Positions 5,336 through 11,885 of a stretch of DNA of 19,317 nt are shown piece by piece; position 1 is the first letter of the stretch, and the number at the start of each line of letters is the position of its first letter. The notes beneath the pieces are model-generated. The model made no database searches and was not told the origin of the DNA. It saw only the letters and a list, made by a program, of their open reading frames with translations. Origin of the DNA: Bacteroidota bacterium (GTDB taxonomy: Bacteria; Bacteroidota; Bacteroidia; Chitinophagales; Chitinophagaceae); contig JAGWTK010000024.1 in the NCBI GenBank assembly GCA_028876035.1, forward strand, positions 1 through 19,317, in the 5' to 3' direction. Made by a program: the position numbers and the translations under genes.

Positions 5336-7702
5336 TTAAGCGGCCATTGCCTTCAGGTGCTGAAGGATTACCCTGAACAGGTCGTCGGGATTGAAAGGCT
5401 TTACAATAATATCAGTGAGGCCGGCCGCAAATACTTCGCTTTCTATCTCTTTGGGCAAACTGGCCGTGAGTGCAATAACCGGCAGGGTTTCGCCGCGGGC
5501 ACGCAGGCGACGGGTAGCTTCAAACCCATCCATAAGGGGCATGTCGAGGTCCATCAGCACCAGCCGGTGACGGGTTGCATCAAATTTCTCCAATGCTTCC
5601 TCACCATTCTCTGCCGTATCAATCACGGCGCCACATCTTTCTAAAAAAGCTTTGGCCACCATTACATTGAAAGGATTGTCTTCCACCAGCAAAATCGGAA
5701 CACCCGATAAACTTGGTCCTTCGGCAATGATTTGACCGGCCGCTTTGTCTTGTTCAATCCTGTTTTCACTCAGTACAAATTCCTGTACAAAGAAAAATTC
5801 TGATCCCCTGCCCGGCTCACTGTTAATTTCCAGTATACAGCCCTGCATCTCCAGTATCTTCTTGCTGATGGAAAGACCAAGCCCTGTTCCGCCAAAGCTT
5901 CTCGAAGTAGACGAATCCGCCTGGGTAAACCGTTCGAAAATCAATTGCTGTTTTTCGGCAGGGATGCCAATACCGGTGTCTGTAACGGAAATGCGTAACC
6001 GCACTTGTTGCCGGGAAATGTATTCAACTGCTACCGCGAGGGTCACATTACCTTCTTTGGTGAACTTAAGCGCATTGTGCACCAGGTTGTTCAATACCTG
6101 GCTCGTACGCGTAGGATCGCCCATCACCTTTTTAACAAGAAGTGGATCCATTTTCAGGTGAAGACCCACACGTTTGTCATCCGCCATATTCTGCAAACCT
6201 GCAATTACGTTGCGGCATATCGCCGGCAGGTCCATTTCGATGTGTTCGATGCTGATCTTCCCGGCTTCGATTTTATTATAGTCGAGGATATTGTTGACAA
6301 TCGACAAAAGATTGTTCGCCGAAAACAGCAACACGTCCACCTTTTCCTTTTGATCGGGCCTTGGTTCCGTACGGTTCAGCAAATGGGCCATACCGATAAC
6401 CGAATTAAGGGGCGTACGGATTTCGTGCGACATCGTGGAAAGGAACTCCGACTTTGCCCTGAGTCCCTGTCTTGCCTCGTCTGCAGCCTGCTGCAATACT
6501 TCCGCAAAGCGTCTCGACATCACCAGTGACTGCAGAAAGAAGAAAGTAACATAACCTGCCGACACCAGCAATTTCACTTCGGGAATAAAATTGAAGTATT
6601 CCAGGTTTACAATGAAATACACAAACAGCATCACACCGCTGCTCGCCAATGCATAACCGGCACCGCGCCGTTTGTGGAGCACCGCCTGTACGTAGATGTA
6701 AAAAGCATACACGATATACAGGAACATTACAATCAGGAAGTAATTCAATAACCCGGTAAATACCATGGGCGATGCAAACAGGATCAGCGCTCCGTAAACC
6801 GAACAAAGTGCCAGCACGAGCTGCATTGGCCAGGCTTCCTTATCCTTTAGGTACAGCAATTGCGTGTACGCTGAAAACAATGCCACGCCACCTACCAGCG
6901 AAATATATTCCAGGCGGATGGCCACAAACCAGCTTAGATCAGGAAACAACGCATGCAAAACGTATAAATCGGTACCCACCATGCGATAGCTGGTGACAAT
7001 ACAAAAAAGCGAAAAGAAGAAAGTGATGCGATCATTACGCGCAAACAAGGAGAGACCAAAAAAGAAAAGTCCGCCCATAAACAGGCAGCCTCCCAATGCA
7101 AGATCAAGCGCCGTGTTCTGGTGATAAGCAAGCAACAACTGACTTTTGTCTCCAATACTAATCGGTTTTACTGCTCCGCCTTTAGCATGCCAGAAATTGG
7201 CCATTTGCAGTACGCAGTGAAGGGTATCTGCCGGTTGTTCCAGCACGGCTACCCGCGCGCACCAATACGGCACAGCATTCCGGCTGCTGCTGTCGGGCCT
7301 TCCGTTTTGTGACAGTAACCGGCCGTTCACGTAAAAGCGATAAGCGCAATAGAGCGCCGGAATATCAAAAGCCAGCGCATTATGTTTTTTGGGAAGCAGG
7401 ATAGTTAAACCGTAACTGGCATAGCCCTGTGGCGCAACACCGGGTCTATCATTTGACCGCTGCCAGAAATCAGGATACCTGGCATATGTTTGGAAAGAAG
7501 CAGGGTCAGCAGCAGGGCTTTCCAATTTTTTCCAACTGAATGCCCATTCGCCGTTCAATTCCACAGGCATTGCACCCAGATCTTTATTTCGCAAGTCTAT
7601 TATAGCTGCATGCGCAACGGGTACTGTCCGGGCTTGTGCATTCACTTTGGCCATAGGGCAGCCAACAAGCAATAAAAGACCGATGAAGAATTGGATTTTC
7701 AT
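5336..7702 (-). CDS. Hybrid sensor histidine kinase with 7TMR-DISM-type membrane sensor and receiver domain
   Basis: From the preferred ATG at 7702 the protein has 788 residues. An in-frame ATG at 7732 would add ten residues, which are the numbering base here. After a signal peptide (MKIQFFIGLLLLVGC, 11-25) comes an extracellular beta-rich domain (about 40-195) with GEWAFSWKKL typical of 7TMR-DISM proteins. Seven membrane helices follow (about 205-405). The cytoplasmic part has HisKA with SHEIRTP (phospho-acceptor His436), then HATPase with the N-box Asn553, DTGIGI (585-590) and GGTGLGL (614-620). The receiver domain (about 679-795) has acidic pair Glu684/Asp685, phospho-acceptor Asp728 and Lys778. 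All catalytic residues are intact. It has no DNA-binding output domain, so a separate partner is expected. It is co-directional with the ECF sigma operon. Confidence 0.93.
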   Translation of the reverse strand: MKIQFFIGLLLLVGCPMAKVNAQARTVPVAHAAIIDLRNKDLGAMPVELNGEWAFSWKKLESPAADPASFQTYARYPDFWQRSNDRPGVAPQGYASYGLTILLPKKHNALAFDIPALYCAYRFYVNGRLLSQNGRPDSSSRNAVPYWCARVAVLEQPADTLHCVLQMANFWHAKGGAVKPISIGDKSQLLLAYHQNTALDLALGGCLFMGGLFFFGLSLFARNDRITFFFSLFCIVTSYRMVGTDLYVLHALFPDLSWFVAIRLEYISLVGGVALFSAYTQLLYLKDKEAWPMQLVLALCSVYGALILFASPMVFTGLLNYFLIVMFLYIVYAFYIYVQAVLHKRRGAGYALASSGVMLFVYFIVNLEYFNFIPEVKLLVSAGYVTFFFLQSLVMSRRFAEVLQQAADEARQGLRAKSEFLSTMSHEIRTPLNSVIGMAHLLNRTEPRPDQKEKVDVLLFSANNLLSIVNNILDYNKIEAGKISIEHIEMDLPAICRNVIAGLQNMADDKRVGLHLKMDPLLVKKVMGDPTRTSQVLNNLVHNALKFTKEGNVTLAVAVEYISRQQVRLRISVTDTGIGIPAEKQQLIFERFTQADSSTSRSFGGTGLGLSISKKILEMQGCILEINSEPGRGSEFFFVQEFVLSENRIEQDKAAGQIIAEGPSLSGVPILLVEDNPFNVMVAKAFLERCGAVIDTAENGEEALEKFDATRHRLVLMDLDMPLMDGFEATRRLRARGETLPVIALTASLPKEIESEVFAAGLTDIIVKPFNPDDLFRVILQHLKAMAA

Positions 7703-7735
7703 GGAACGGATTACGCCGGGTATACGCACCATTTG

Positions 7736-7743
7736 TAAACGTA
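7736..7743 (-). promoter_or_regulatory. Possible -7 box of the hybrid kinase gene
   Basis: The minus strand reads TACGTTTA, a 7 of 8 match to TAnnTTTG. Transcription from it would begin near 7729, inside the first codon of the longer reading frame. If the box is real it supports the ATG at 7702 as the true start. No -33 element is seen. Confidence 0.28.
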
Positions 7744-7855
7744 CAGCCTGGCAAAAAATGATGTTCGTACGGTTAAAATGAATGCTAAATGCGTAGAAGT
7801 TTGGAGGATTCCTGGTATCTACCCGGGTTAGACTAGTAGTATATTCTTAGTGGCA

Positions 7856-7889
7856 ACAAAAAAGCCATCCGCAAGATGCAGATGGCTTT
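7856..7889 (-). terminator. Intrinsic terminator of the OmpA-family gene
   Basis: AAAGCCATC (7861-7869) pairs with GATGGCTTT (7881-7889). After a C-A mismatch, GCA/TGC pairs close an AGA loop. On the minus strand the stem runs into T-rich sequence, 19 nt after the stop codon at 7908. Confidence 0.85.
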
Positions 7890-7907
7890 GGTATCGTAAT
7901 GGTTTGC

Positions 7908-8777
7908 TTATTGCTTTTTTGTCTCCAGCAGTTTGAAGAACTGGTCCAGTTGCGGCAGGATCACGATGCGTGTCCTTCGGTTGGCAGCTCTTCCTTCGGC
8001 CGTACTGTTATCAGCAACGGGTTTGTATTCGCTGCGACCAGCTGCGGCGATATGCGCCGGGTCGAGACCGTATTGCTTCTGCAGTACGCGAACAACGGCT
8101 GTAGCTCTTTTAACGCTGAGATCCCAGTTGTCCAGCAGCGGCGGTTTTGAAAACGCAACATTGTCTGTATGGCCTTCAACCATAAATTCAATGTCGGGCT
8201 GGTTTTTCAGCACCTGTGCTACTTTGCCCAATACTGTTTTGGCATTGTCGGTGATATCATAGCTGCCGCTCTTGAACAGCAGTTTGTCCGAAATGTCGAT
8301 GTACACCACTCCTTTGTCAACTTTTATGTTGATGTCTTTATCATCCAGATTACCTACAGCTCCTTTCAGGTTCATCACAAGTGCCATGTTAAGTGAATCC
8401 TTGCGTGCCATTGATGCCTGCAGATCCTGGATGTACAGATCTTTTGCTCCGATGTTTTCAAGCGATTTTTTTATGCTTTCGGCCTGCGAGCTGGAGATGA
8501 CCGACAAGTCCTGCAGTTGCTTCAGGGCCTGGTTATTATTCTCTTTCAGGAAAGCAATTTGTTTGTTCAAACTTTCGATTTCAGCGTCGCTCAGCATTTT
8601 TTTGCGGGCCGCGTCGGCGCGTTCGTCTTCGCAGGTCTTCAGCGAACCCTGCAGGGTTTGATACTGGGTGTTAAGGCTGGCATACTTTTCCTGTTCCGCT
8701 TTAAATTTTTTATTGCTGACACAGGATGACAACAGCAGGGCTGCCAGGGCGGGGAGAATAACAAACGTAGACTTCAT
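7908..8777 (-). CDS. OmpA-family outer-membrane lipoprotein with coiled coil
   Basis: The 289-residue protein starts with a lipoprotein signal ending in LSSC (Cys19). A long heptad-patterned coiled coil spans about 25-125, and a C-terminal OmpA-like peptidoglycan-binding domain about 155-280. That domain shows DISDKLLFKSGSYDI, EGHTDNV (201-207), LSVKRATAVVRVL and NRRTRIVI (267-274), the conserved Asp/Arg signature that binds diaminopimelate in peptidoglycan. It resembles the Pal/YiaD type, with a coiled-coil spacer long enough to bridge lipid anchor and cell wall, and not beta-barrel OmpA. It probably tethers the outer membrane to peptidoglycan. It has its own promoter (TACATTTG) and terminator, so it is likely a single-gene unit. 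Confidence 0.92.
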   Translation of the reverse strand: MKSTFVILPALAALLLSSCVSNKKFKAEQEKYASLNTQYQTLQGSLKTCEDERADAARKKMLSDAEIESLNKQIAFLKENNNQALKQLQDLSVISSSQAESIKKSLENIGAKDLYIQDLQASMARKDSLNMALVMNLKGAVGNLDDKDINIKVDKGVVYIDISDKLLFKSGSYDITDNAKTVLGKVAQVLKNQPDIEFMVEGHTDNVAFSKPPLLDNWDLSVKRATAVVRVLQKQYGLDPAHIAAAGRSEYKPVADNSTAEGRAANRRTRIVILPQLDQFFKLLETKKQ

Positions 8778-8815
8778 AATATATGTTGGTTTTATTGAGT
8801 TACCAGCAGAGCGAT

Positions 8816-8823
8816 CAAATGTA
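8816..8823 (-). promoter_or_regulatory. -7 promoter box of the OmpA-family gene
   Basis: The minus strand reads TACATTTG, a perfect TAnnTTTG box. Its expected start point is near 8809, giving a leader of about 31 nt. No TTTG is found at -33; a short palindrome (8833-8843) occupies that position instead. Confidence 0.55.
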
Positions 8824-8832
8824 CTGCATCCG

Positions 8833-8843
8833 CAGAAATTCTG
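8833..8843. promoter_or_regulatory. Palindrome CAGAA-A-TTCTG at the -33 region of the OmpA-family promoter
   Basis: Exact 5-bp arms around one central base are centred about 29 nt upstream of the predicted start point, overlapping where the -33 element would be. A dimeric regulator site is possible, but 11-bp palindromes also occur by chance, so this is tentative. Confidence 0.25.
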
Positions 8844-8872
8844 ATTCGGATTAACGTTGGATAAACAAACAA

Positions 8873-8902
8873 CAAAAAAAAGACCCGGTTATACCAGGTC
8901 TT
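8873..8902 (-). terminator. Intrinsic terminator of rho
   Basis: AAGACC (8880-8885) pairs with GGTCTT (8897-8902). After a C-A mismatch, GGT/ACC pairs close a TAT loop. The minus strand continues into an uninterrupted T-run. The hairpin lies 25 nt after the rho stop codon. Confidence 0.85.
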
Positions 8903-8927
8903 AAAAAAGTATTAAACGTGCGGATGG

Positions 8928-10565
8928 TTATCGGTTCATGCTCGCAAGGAACTCTTCATTGCTTTTAGTGCCTTTCATGCGTTTGAGCAATTCATTCATA
9001 GCCTCTTCTGTGTTCATATCGCCAAAGAAAACACGCAACAGGTTCATCCGCTGCAATACATCCGGCGCCAGCAGGAGGTCATCACGACGGGTAGAAGAAG
9101 CCGTAAGGTCGATGGCAGGGAAAATGCGGCGGTTGGCCAGGCGGCGATCCAATTGCAATTCCATATTACCGGTTCCTTTAAATTCCTCAAAAATCACCTC
9201 TTCCATTTTTGAGCCGGTATCAATCAAAGCGGTAGCAAGTATCGTAAGCGAACCCCCGTTTTCAATTTTACGGGCAGCACCAAAAAACTGTTTGGGCTTC
9301 TGGAGCGCATTGGCTTCCACACCACCACTCAATACCTTACCGCTAGCGGGCGCTACGGTGTTGTGCGCACGTGCCAGCCTGGTGATGGAATCGAGCAATA
9401 TGATTACGTCATGGCCTACTTCAACCAGGCGCTTTGCTTTTTGCAGCGCCATCGTAGAAACCTTTACGTGTTTCTCTGCCGGCTCATCAAACGTAGAGGC
9501 AATCACTTCTGCGCGCACACTACGCTCCATATCGGTCACCTCTTCCGGCCGCTCATCTACCAGCACAATCATCAGGTAGCAGTCGGGGTGATTCTCCGCA
9601 ATCGCATTGGCCACGGCTTTGAGCAGCATCGTCTTACCCGTTTTCGGTTGGGCCACGATCAGTCCGCGCTGTCCTTTACCAATGGGCGTAAAGAGATCCA
9701 TAATACGCGTGGAGTAATCGCTGGGCGACGTGAACAGGTTCAGCTTTTCATAAGGGAAAAGCGGTGTAAGATAATCGAAAGGCACACGGTCGCGCACTTC
9801 CTCCGGACCCTTGCCATTGATGGTTTCCACCTTTAGCAAGGCAAAGTATTTCTCCCCTTCTTTAGGCGGACGAACCGATCCAAAAACCGTATCGCCGGTT
9901 TTAAGACCAAATAATTTTATCTGTGAAGGTGAAACATACACATCATCCGGTGAGCTCAGATAATTGTAATCACTGCTGCGGAGGAATCCATATCCATCGG
10001 GCATCATCTCCAGCACGCCTTCGCCCTGGATGATTCCATCAAATTCTATATTGAAAACCTCGTTGGGATTTTTCCGCTGCTGTTGAAAATTACGCTGTGG
10101 TTCTGCGGGTGCTGGCTGTACCGGAGCCTGCGCAGGTGTAGCCGGTTCCTGCAAAACGCGGTCTTCAAAATCAGGATGCGTAATGGAATTGGCAGAACCC
10201 GTTGCTTCTTCTTCCGGCGTTGAGGGTTGTTCTTCATCCGCCTTTTTACGCGCCCGTTTTATTTGTGGCTTATCTTCTCTTTTGGGAGCAGGCTTTTTCG
10301 GTTCCGGCTTGGCTGGTTTATCGTCACCGCTTTCTACAATGGCTTCCTCGGTTGAATTTGCAGTGGAAGTTTTCACAATGCGTTTTCTCTTGCCTTTCTC
10401 TTCGGGAGCCGACTTTACTGCACTTGCGGCAACAGCTTGTTTATCGAGAATTTGGTAAACCAGGGCTTGCTTGTCAAGCTTTTTTGCGTTGGGGATCTTT
10501 AACTGCTCAGCGATATCGAGCAATTCAGGAACGAGCATGTCGTTCAGTTGCAAAATGTCGTACAT
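8928..10565 (-). CDS. rho: Transcription termination factor Rho with long disordered insertion
   Basis: Rho is the hexameric RNA helicase that ends transcription of untranslated RNA. The 545-residue protein has the N-terminal helix bundle (1-45) and the RNA-binding cold-shock-like fold (about 170-245, with GVLEMMPDGYGFLRS). The RecA-like ATPase has Walker A GLIVAQPKTGKT (301-312), Walker B VIILLDSITRLARA (387-400), the Q-loop around SGGVEANAL (413-421) and the R-loop GTGNMELQLDRRLANRR (464-480). E. coli Rho has about 419 residues. The extra length is residues about 46-165, a Lys/Glu/Pro/Gln-rich low-complexity segment inserted between the helix bundle and the RNA-binding fold. The ATG at 10565 gives the standard MYDILQLNDM start. 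It has its own candidate promoter, a C-rich leader and a terminator. Confidence 0.98.
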   Translation of the reverse strand: MYDILQLNDMLVPELLDIAEQLKIPNAKKLDKQALVYQILDKQAVAASAVKSAPEEKGKRKRIVKTSTANSTEEAIVESGDDKPAKPEPKKPAPKREDKPQIKRARKKADEEQPSTPEEEATGSANSITHPDFEDRVLQEPATPAQAPVQPAPAEPQRNFQQQRKNPNEVFNIEFDGIIQGEGVLEMMPDGYGFLRSSDYNYLSSPDDVYVSPSQIKLFGLKTGDTVFGSVRPPKEGEKYFALLKVETINGKGPEEVRDRVPFDYLTPLFPYEKLNLFTSPSDYSTRIMDLFTPIGKGQRGLIVAQPKTGKTMLLKAVANAIAENHPDCYLMIVLVDERPEEVTDMERSVRAEVIASTFDEPAEKHVKVSTMALQKAKRLVEVGHDVIILLDSITRLARAHNTVAPASGKVLSGGVEANALQKPKQFFGAARKIENGGSLTILATALIDTGSKMEEVIFEEFKGTGNMELQLDRRLANRRIFPAIDLTASSTRRDDLLLAPDVLQRMNLLRVFFGDMNTEEAMNELLKRMKGTKSNEEFLASMNR

Positions 10566-10600
10566 AAAGGAGTGTTAGTCATCGAATTCAAAAAAACCTG

Positions 10601-10690
10601 CTAGTGGAAAGGTTCTTGGAAAAAATTTGAATGAAAAGTGTGTTGAACGGAATGAAAAAACTGATGAGCTGTAGACTAGGAGTGAAACTA
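10601..10690 (-). promoter_or_regulatory. C-rich, G-poor rho leader, candidate rut/autoregulatory region
   Basis: Over these 90 bases the minus-strand RNA would have 25 C but only 7 G, with many TC and CC dinucleotides and little potential for stable pairing. This C-over-G bubble is the known hallmark of Rho utilisation sites, and it lies just upstream of the rho coding region. Autogenous attenuation of rho in its leader is established in E. coli; that it happens here is inference. Confidence 0.5.
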
Positions 10691-10708
10691 ACCAGCCTGA
10701 TTCCGGTG

Positions 10709-10741
10709 CAATGTTAGCATAAAAACGCAGAAATCAAAAAA
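10709..10741 (-). promoter_or_regulatory. Candidate rho promoter (-33 TTTG, -7 TAACATTG)
   Basis: The minus strand has TTTTTTG ending at 10735, then 18 bases, then TAACATTG (10716 down to 10709), a 7 of 8 match to TAnnTTTG. It is the only promoter in the window where both Bacteroidota elements appear at near-standard spacing. The predicted start is near 10702, leaving a leader of about 137 nt before the rho ATG. Confidence 0.45.
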
Positions 10742-10821
10742 TTATTTTCCGATTTTGCGCTACGCATTTCCACGGGATCTGATGTTCAGCTGTTTGAATA
10801 ACAACTGTTTAACACGCGGTT

Positions 10822-11811
10822 TTAAACGGCCGCGACTTCGTTCAAAAGTGATTTTCCTTCTTCAAACGCTTCGAGGTTTCCAAGGGTCGTTCGGGCAATT
10901 TGGGTAAGCGCCTCCTCCGTAAAAAAGCCCTGGTGGGCCGTTACCAATACATTGGGAAAGCCCAGCAGCCGCATGATCACATCGTCCTGAATAATTTCCT
11001 CGCTGCGGTTATGGAAAAACAAATGCTCCTCCTGTTCATACACATCAATCCCCAGGTAGCCCAGCTGCCCCGTCTTCAATGCTTCCAGCGCGGCCTTCGT
11101 ATCTACCAGTGCACCCCGGCTGGTATTAATGAGCATCGCACCTTTCTTCATCAACAAAAGCGTATGTTCATCAACGATATGACGGGTCTGTGCTGTGAGC
11201 GGGCAATGCAATGAAACAATATCTGCCTGTGGAAGCAGATCCACCAGCGGAAGGTATTCCACACCGGCTGCCTCCAGTTCCTTGTTCGCAATTAAATCGA
11301 AGGCAAGCACCCTGCATCCGAAGCCCTTCATAATCCGGCAAAAACACTCCCCTATTTTACCCGTGCCGATCACCCCTACTGTCTTTCCAAATAAGTCAAA
11401 TCCATTCAGCCGGTCCAGTGAAAAATTGCCCTCACGGACACGGTTATACGCTTTATGAATTTTGCGGTTCAATCCCAACACGAGGGCCACGGCATGTTCG
11501 GCCACGGCATGCGGTGAATAGGCAGGCACCCGCGCAACCTTTATACCGCACCGGGCGGCAGCCATGAGATCTACATTGTTGTAACCCGCACAACGCAGCA
11601 CAACTAACTTCACCCCGCCCGCCGATAATTTTTGCAGCACTTCCTCCGAAATAATATCATTCACAAAGGCACACACGGCTCCGCACCCTGCCGCAAGAAC
11701 AGCTGTTTCAGCGCTCAACGGTGCGTCAAAGTAGATCAGCTGGTGCGAATGGTTAAAGCGATCGAAATACGTTTTGTCGTAAGGTTGGGTAGAGAAAAAA
11801 GCGGTCTTCAT
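10822..11811 (-). CDS. ldhA: D-lactate dehydrogenase (D-2-hydroxyacid dehydrogenase family)
   Basis: The 329-residue enzyme closely resembles E. coli LdhA along its length, which reduces pyruvate to D-lactate with NADH in fermentation. The start MKTAFFSTQPYDKTYF aligns with that of LdhA. Landmarks are LRCAGYNNVDL (72-82), RVPAYSPHAVAEHA (94-107), the NAD-binding GTGKIG (149-154), NTSRGALVD with Arg232, DVYEQEE with Glu261, and TAHQ with His293, which together form the Arg/Glu/His catalytic set. The ATG at 11811 is chosen; extending to a GTG at 11850 would place the start inside the terminator hairpin of the upstream receptor gene. A weak -7-like GACATTTG lies directly upstream. No clear terminator follows, and rho begins 256 nt further on. 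Confidence 0.93.
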   Translation of the reverse strand: MKTAFFSTQPYDKTYFDRFNHSHQLIYFDAPLSAETAVLAAGCGAVCAFVNDIISEEVLQKLSAGGVKLVVLRCAGYNNVDLMAAARCGIKVARVPAYSPHAVAEHAVALVLGLNRKIHKAYNRVREGNFSLDRLNGFDLFGKTVGVIGTGKIGECFCRIMKGFGCRVLAFDLIANKELEAAGVEYLPLVDLLPQADIVSLHCPLTAQTRHIVDEHTLLLMKKGAMLINTSRGALVDTKAALEALKTGQLGYLGIDVYEQEEHLFFHNRSEEIIQDDVIMRLLGFPNVLVTAHQGFFTEEALTQIARTTLGNLEAFEEGKSLLNEVAAV

Positions 11812-11830
11812 ACAGCAGCAAATGTCGGCA

Positions 11831-11865
11831 TAAATAAAAATGCCGCGCACAATTGGCGCGGCATT
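11831..11865 (-). terminator. Strong intrinsic terminator of the TonB-dependent receptor gene
   Basis: AATGCCGCGC (11839-11848) and GCGCGGCATT (11856-11865) form a perfect 10-bp stem with a 7-nt loop. The minus strand continues with TTTTTATTTAT. It lies 20 nt after the receptor stop codon and separates that gene from ldhA. Confidence 0.92.
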
Positions 11866-11885
11866 GCTGTATAGCGATACTCTTT

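Noticed and set aside
7821..7837. Short palindromes ACCCGGGT and ACTAGT between the kinase and OmpA-family genes
   Set aside because: Six- to eight-base palindromes are expected by chance and neither is positioned at a recognisable promoter element.
8938..9579. 213-codon plus-strand open frame
   Set aside because: It is antisense to the ATPase domain of rho and rich in Ser/Arg from reversed codons; no independent evidence.
11812..11850. N-terminal 13-residue extension of LdhA from a GTG
   Set aside because: The GTG lies inside the loop of the receptor terminator hairpin, and the extension has no counterpart in LdhA proteins.
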